Assembly: GCF_012113595.1 (NCBI RefSeq)
Contig: NZ_CP050831.1
Coordinates: forward strand, 3,472,001-3,536,000
DNA: 64,000 bases
Direction of reading: 5' to 3'
Source of the DNA: Bacteroides faecium
GTDB lineage: Bacteria; Bacteroidota; Bacteroidia; Bacteroidales; Bacteroidaceae
The notes beneath the pieces are model-generated. The model did no database searches. It saw nothing but the letters and a program-made list of their open reading frames with translations, and had not been told where the DNA came from. This document shows, one piece after another, positions 61,161-64,000 of the stretch. The translations under genes were made by a program, and so were the position numbers. Each line of letters opens with the position of its first letter. Within the stretch, counting starts at the first letter, position 1.

Positions 61161-63731
61161 ATGGATAAATTGCCTACATATCAAGAATTATTTGCGATTA
61201 ATAGACAATTGGTGGCTGAAAACGAACAGCTTCGTAAAGAGAATGCGAAATTGGGTGAGTTGGTTAAAAGCATTGTAGAGGTTGGTGAAGAAACGAAAAG
61301 CGTAGAGACAAATTCCGATTCAAAAGACACTAAACCTGTATTTCAGGAAAAGAAATTAATTGTAACATCTTGCTTGTCTTTGGAAGAAAAAGTCACTTTA
61401 TTCAGCAGCTTATTCAAGGGGCGGGAAGATGTGTTTGCAAAGAGATGGTATAGTAAGGCAAGTGGAAAATCGGGATATCAGCCAGTATGTTTGAATGAGT
61501 GGAATCGTCAATTCTGTAATAAGAAGAAATATAAGTGTACACAGTGTCCGAACCGGCATTTTAAGAATTTGGAGTATGAAGATATTTATAAGCATCTTGA
61601 AGGAAAGGATACAGACGGGTGCGATGTAATGGGTATCTATGTTGTTCTGAATGGCAATCAATGCAATTTCTTGTGTGTAGACTTTGATGACAAACAGTGC
61701 GCTCATGGCTATAAGAATGATGTCTTGGTATTTGTCGATGTTTGTAAAAGTTGGGATATACCTTGTTCTATAGAACGTTCTCGTTCTGGGAATGGTGCCC
61801 ATGTGTGGATTTTCTTTAAAGAACCATTGGCGGCTATTAAGGCGCGCAAATTAGGTAATGCAATATTAACAGAGGCGATGAATCGAGATGGTAGGGTTTC
61901 TTTGAAATCCTATGATAGAGTTTTTCCCAGTCAGGATTATCTTCCGGAAGGTGGTTTAGGTAATTTAGTCGCTCTGCCACTTCAAGGGAAAGCCAGAAAG
62001 AATGGAAATAGTGTATTCGTAGATGAGACTTTTACTCCGTTTGAAGAGCAATGGGCGTATTTATTGAATGTGGAGAAAGTTTCGGAGCCTTTTATTGATG
62101 AGGTGTTGGCTCTTCATGGCTTGTCTTCAGAGTTGGGCGAATTGTCAACAACGAGTGAATCCAAACCTTGGGAAGCACCCGTAGCACAAAAGATAACAAA
62201 TGAGGATTTCCCGAAAGAAGTAGTTTGTGTAAAATCGGATATGCTATATGTGTCTCTGGTAGGACTTTCGGGAAAGGTGCTCAATCACATTAAACGTATT
62301 GCTTCTTTCAAGAATCCGGAGTTTTATACCAAACAGGGGATGAGATTGTCTACCTATAATATTCCCCGTATCATTTCATGTGCTGATATTTTAGAGGAAT
62401 ATATAGCATTGCCTCGTGGATGCGAGGATGTCGTAGTGGAATTATTAATGAATAACCATGTCCATTATCGCATGAAAGATGAGACGAATCTAGGGAAACC
62501 TATCTCGGTAAAGTTTAAAGGAGAACTACGTGAAGAACAAGATACTGCTATAGCCAGTTTGATGGCTCATAATACAGGTGTGTTAAATGGAACGACAGCA
62601 TTTGGAAAAACCGTGACTGCTATAGGTCTGATCTCCAAGCGTAAAGTAAATACATTGATTCTTGTGCATACGAAGGCGTTGCTTGAACAATGGAAATCTC
62701 GCTTGGAGGAGTTTCTGGATATTGATTATGTCGAGGAACATACTTCTCATAAGCGTGGACGTAAGATTGCGTTTTCTCCTTTTGGTACACTCGATTCAAA
62801 TGGAAACAGGCTTCGTGGGATGGTTGATATAGTATTGGTACAATCATGTTTTGACGATAAGGAGGTAAGGCCATTTGTAAGAGATTATGGGATGGTGATA
62901 GTAGACGAGTGTCATCATGTCTCGGCTGTGAATTTTGAGCATGTTTTGAAGCGTTGTAATGCTCGTTATGTGTATGGATTAACGGCAACTCCCATCCGTA
63001 AAGATGGTCATCAACCGATCATCTTTATGCAATGCGGTCCCATTCGATACTCTGCCGATGCTAAAATGCAGATGGCTTCACAAACATTTGAGCGTCTGCT
63101 TATTCCACGTTTTACTTCTTATCGTGAATTGGCGGACGACAAAACGATGTACATACAAATACTACAAAGGATGGTCGATGACGATTATCGAAACCGGCTT
63201 ATAGCAGCTGATGTGTGTAAAGTATTGGATGAAGGGAGGTCGCCAATTGTTTTGACCAGTCTTACTTCGCATGTAGTGATATTGTCGGCTATGCTTGCTG
63301 ACTGTTGCAAGAATGTTATTACGCTTATAGGCTCTGAATCGGTGAAAGAGAAACGGTTGAAGATGGAACACCTGCAAAACGTACCTAAAGAAGAGACACT
63401 CGTGATTATAGCCACAGGGAAATATGTCGGTGAGGGATTTGACTGTCCGCGTCTTGATACCTTATTTCTTGCATTACCTATTTCGTGGAAAGGGATAGTA
63501 GCACAATATGCCGGTCGCTTGCATCGTAACTATCCGGGAAAGGAACTCGTTCAGGTTTATGATTATATTGATATCCATGTTCCTATGTGCGATGTGATGT
63601 ACAAACGTCGGTTGAAAGGCTATGCGTCTGTTGGGTATAAGATTCAACAGAATGATTCGAAAGATCTTTTTGGTATCGGTCAAGGCGTTATTTTTAATGG
63701 AAAGAATTATCAGAATCTGTTTTTTTGCTGA
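61161..63731 (+). CDS. TOTE-type primase-helicase, interrupted before its PLD domain
   Basis: 856 residues, then a stop at 63729-63731. Order: N-terminal coiled coil (residues 1-45, LVAENEQLRKENAKLGELV), an archaeo-eukaryotic primase-like domain (about 65-290; CVDFDDKQCA, SRSGNGAHVWIFF, with CTQC cysteines before it), then a DEAD/DEAH helicase (Walker A TTAFGKTVTA, DECHH, TATP, and QYAGRLHR). Primase plus helicase plus PLD is typical of TOTE conflict systems. A run of seven T at 63720-63726 shifts the frame; with six T the protein continues as FFADLSKASKSVII... into a PLD-like domain. Confidence 0.88.
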   Translation: MDKLPTYQELFAINRQLVAENEQLRKENAKLGELVKSIVEVGEETKSVETNSDSKDTKPVFQEKKLIVTSCLSLEEKVTLFSSLFKGREDVFAKRWYSKASGKSGYQPVCLNEWNRQFCNKKKYKCTQCPNRHFKNLEYEDIYKHLEGKDTDGCDVMGIYVVLNGNQCNFLCVDFDDKQCAHGYKNDVLVFVDVCKSWDIPCSIERSRSGNGAHVWIFFKEPLAAIKARKLGNAILTEAMNRDGRVSLKSYDRVFPSQDYLPEGGLGNLVALPLQGKARKNGNSVFVDETFTPFEEQWAYLLNVEKVSEPFIDEVLALHGLSSELGELSTTSESKPWEAPVAQKITNEDFPKEVVCVKSDMLYVSLVGLSGKVLNHIKRIASFKNPEFYTKQGMRLSTYNIPRIISCADILEEYIALPRGCEDVVVELLMNNHVHYRMKDETNLGKPISVKFKGELREEQDTAIASLMAHNTGVLNGTTAFGKTVTAIGLISKRKVNTLILVHTKALLEQWKSRLEEFLDIDYVEEHTSHKRGRKIAFSPFGTLDSNGNRLRGMVDIVLVQSCFDDKEVRPFVRDYGMVIVDECHHVSAVNFEHVLKRCNARYVYGLTATPIRKDGHQPIIFMQCGPIRYSADAKMQMASQTFERLLIPRFTSYRELADDKTMYIQILQRMVDDDYRNRLIAADVCKVLDEGRSPIVLTSLTSHVVILSAMLADCCKNVITLIGSESVKEKRLKMEHLQNVPKEETLVIIATGKYVGEGFDCPRLDTLFLALPISWKGIVAQYAGRLHRNYPGKELVQVYDYIDIHVPMCDVMYKRRLKGYASVGYKIQQNDSKDLFGIGQGVIFNGKNYQNLFFC

Positions 63732-64000
63732 TTTATCAAAAGCCTCTAAGTCTGTCATTATATCGGCCACTAAATTATGGTTTGCGAAACGTGCTCCAAT
63801 TCTTGAATTGTTAGCCGATCTTTCTGCACGGGGTGTAGAAGTTATTGTGTTCACGCGCCAACTTTCAGACAAGGATAAGATATTACTAAATGGCGTACAA
63901 GTAAACATGAAAGAAAAGTTGTCGCTTCATGCTGCGATTATTGATAAATCCATTGTTTGGTACGGTAGTGTGAACTATCTTGGTTACAACGCGGAGGATG
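63727..64000 (+). pseudogene. C-terminal PLD-like part of the primase-helicase (out of frame, runs off the window)
   Basis: The frame from 63727 reads ADLSKASKSVIISATKLWF...GVEVIVFTRQL...LHAAIIDKSIVWYGSVNYLG, a phospholipase-D-like domain. The HxK position reads S-L-H, so the active site may be unusual, or this may be normal for the TOTE branch. It joins 61161-63726 after loss of one T. Confidence 0.78.

Overview
The window looks like a Bacteroides chromosome, close to the B. thetaiotaomicron / B. ovatus / B. xylanisolvens group. Supporting signs are about twenty Bacteroides-type -7 boxes (TAnnTTTG) in front of genes, a chromosomal class A (CepA/CblA-like) beta-lactamase, a fimbrillin-family lipoprotein, a secreted GH2 glycosidase, a tyrosine recombinase next to a short invertible segment, and VirE-type and DUF6078 genes. 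No rRNA, tRNA or CRISPR array was seen.

Layout. 1-2442: partial AAA-ATPase-like gene and a tyrosine recombinase. 2453-2753: a segment bounded by perfect 22-bp inverted repeats, in front of a 1051-residue surface lipoprotein (2817-5972) with no promoter of its own; this reads as a phase-variable surface protein. 5973-7037: gene-free, with stacked terminator hairpins and a 22-nt-periodic repeat array. 7038-33014: mostly housekeeping and accessory genes. These are a radical-SAM/UDG-linked DNA repair pair, a HigBA toxin-antitoxin pair and an orphan HigA-like gene, MgtC, GH2 beta-galactosidase, a K+ channel, a lytic transglycosylase, a Fic protein, an epimerase-lipocalin fusion, a hybrid histidine kinase, a MATE exporter, fimbrillin, an RluA-type pseudouridine synthase, MaoC, MarC, a double GNAT, a VOC protein and the beta-lactamase. 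33153-35882: SWIM protein and a nucleotidyltransferase-HEPN fusion.

35967-38702 is an unusual cassette. A VirE-type primase/helicase gene is preceded by seven 14-15-bp palindromes spaced every 22 bp, and the whole is enclosed by 101-bp modular inverted repeats whose outer 16 bp are identical.

39271-55442 is a defence island. An OLD-family ATPase/nuclease faces away from a seven-gene operon: PLD-SNF2 helicase, DUF4391, type III Mod, AlbA/ATPase regulator-like protein, type III Res, EVE-McrB and McrC. The overlaps and short gaps suggest that most of it is co-transcribed. 55647-57992 returns to ordinary genes (alcohol dehydrogenase, SpoU methyltransferase, YjbQ). 58271-59700 holds a second Fic gene between about 106-bp direct repeats. 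59800-64000 is a second defence patch: a decayed AbiEi antitoxin, a metallophosphoesterase, and a TOTE-type primase-helicase whose C-terminal PLD domain is separated by a frameshift in a run of seven T. Three possible frameshifts fall in short homopolymers (59923, 63720, and near 55490), so sequencing error must be weighed against real decay or slippage.
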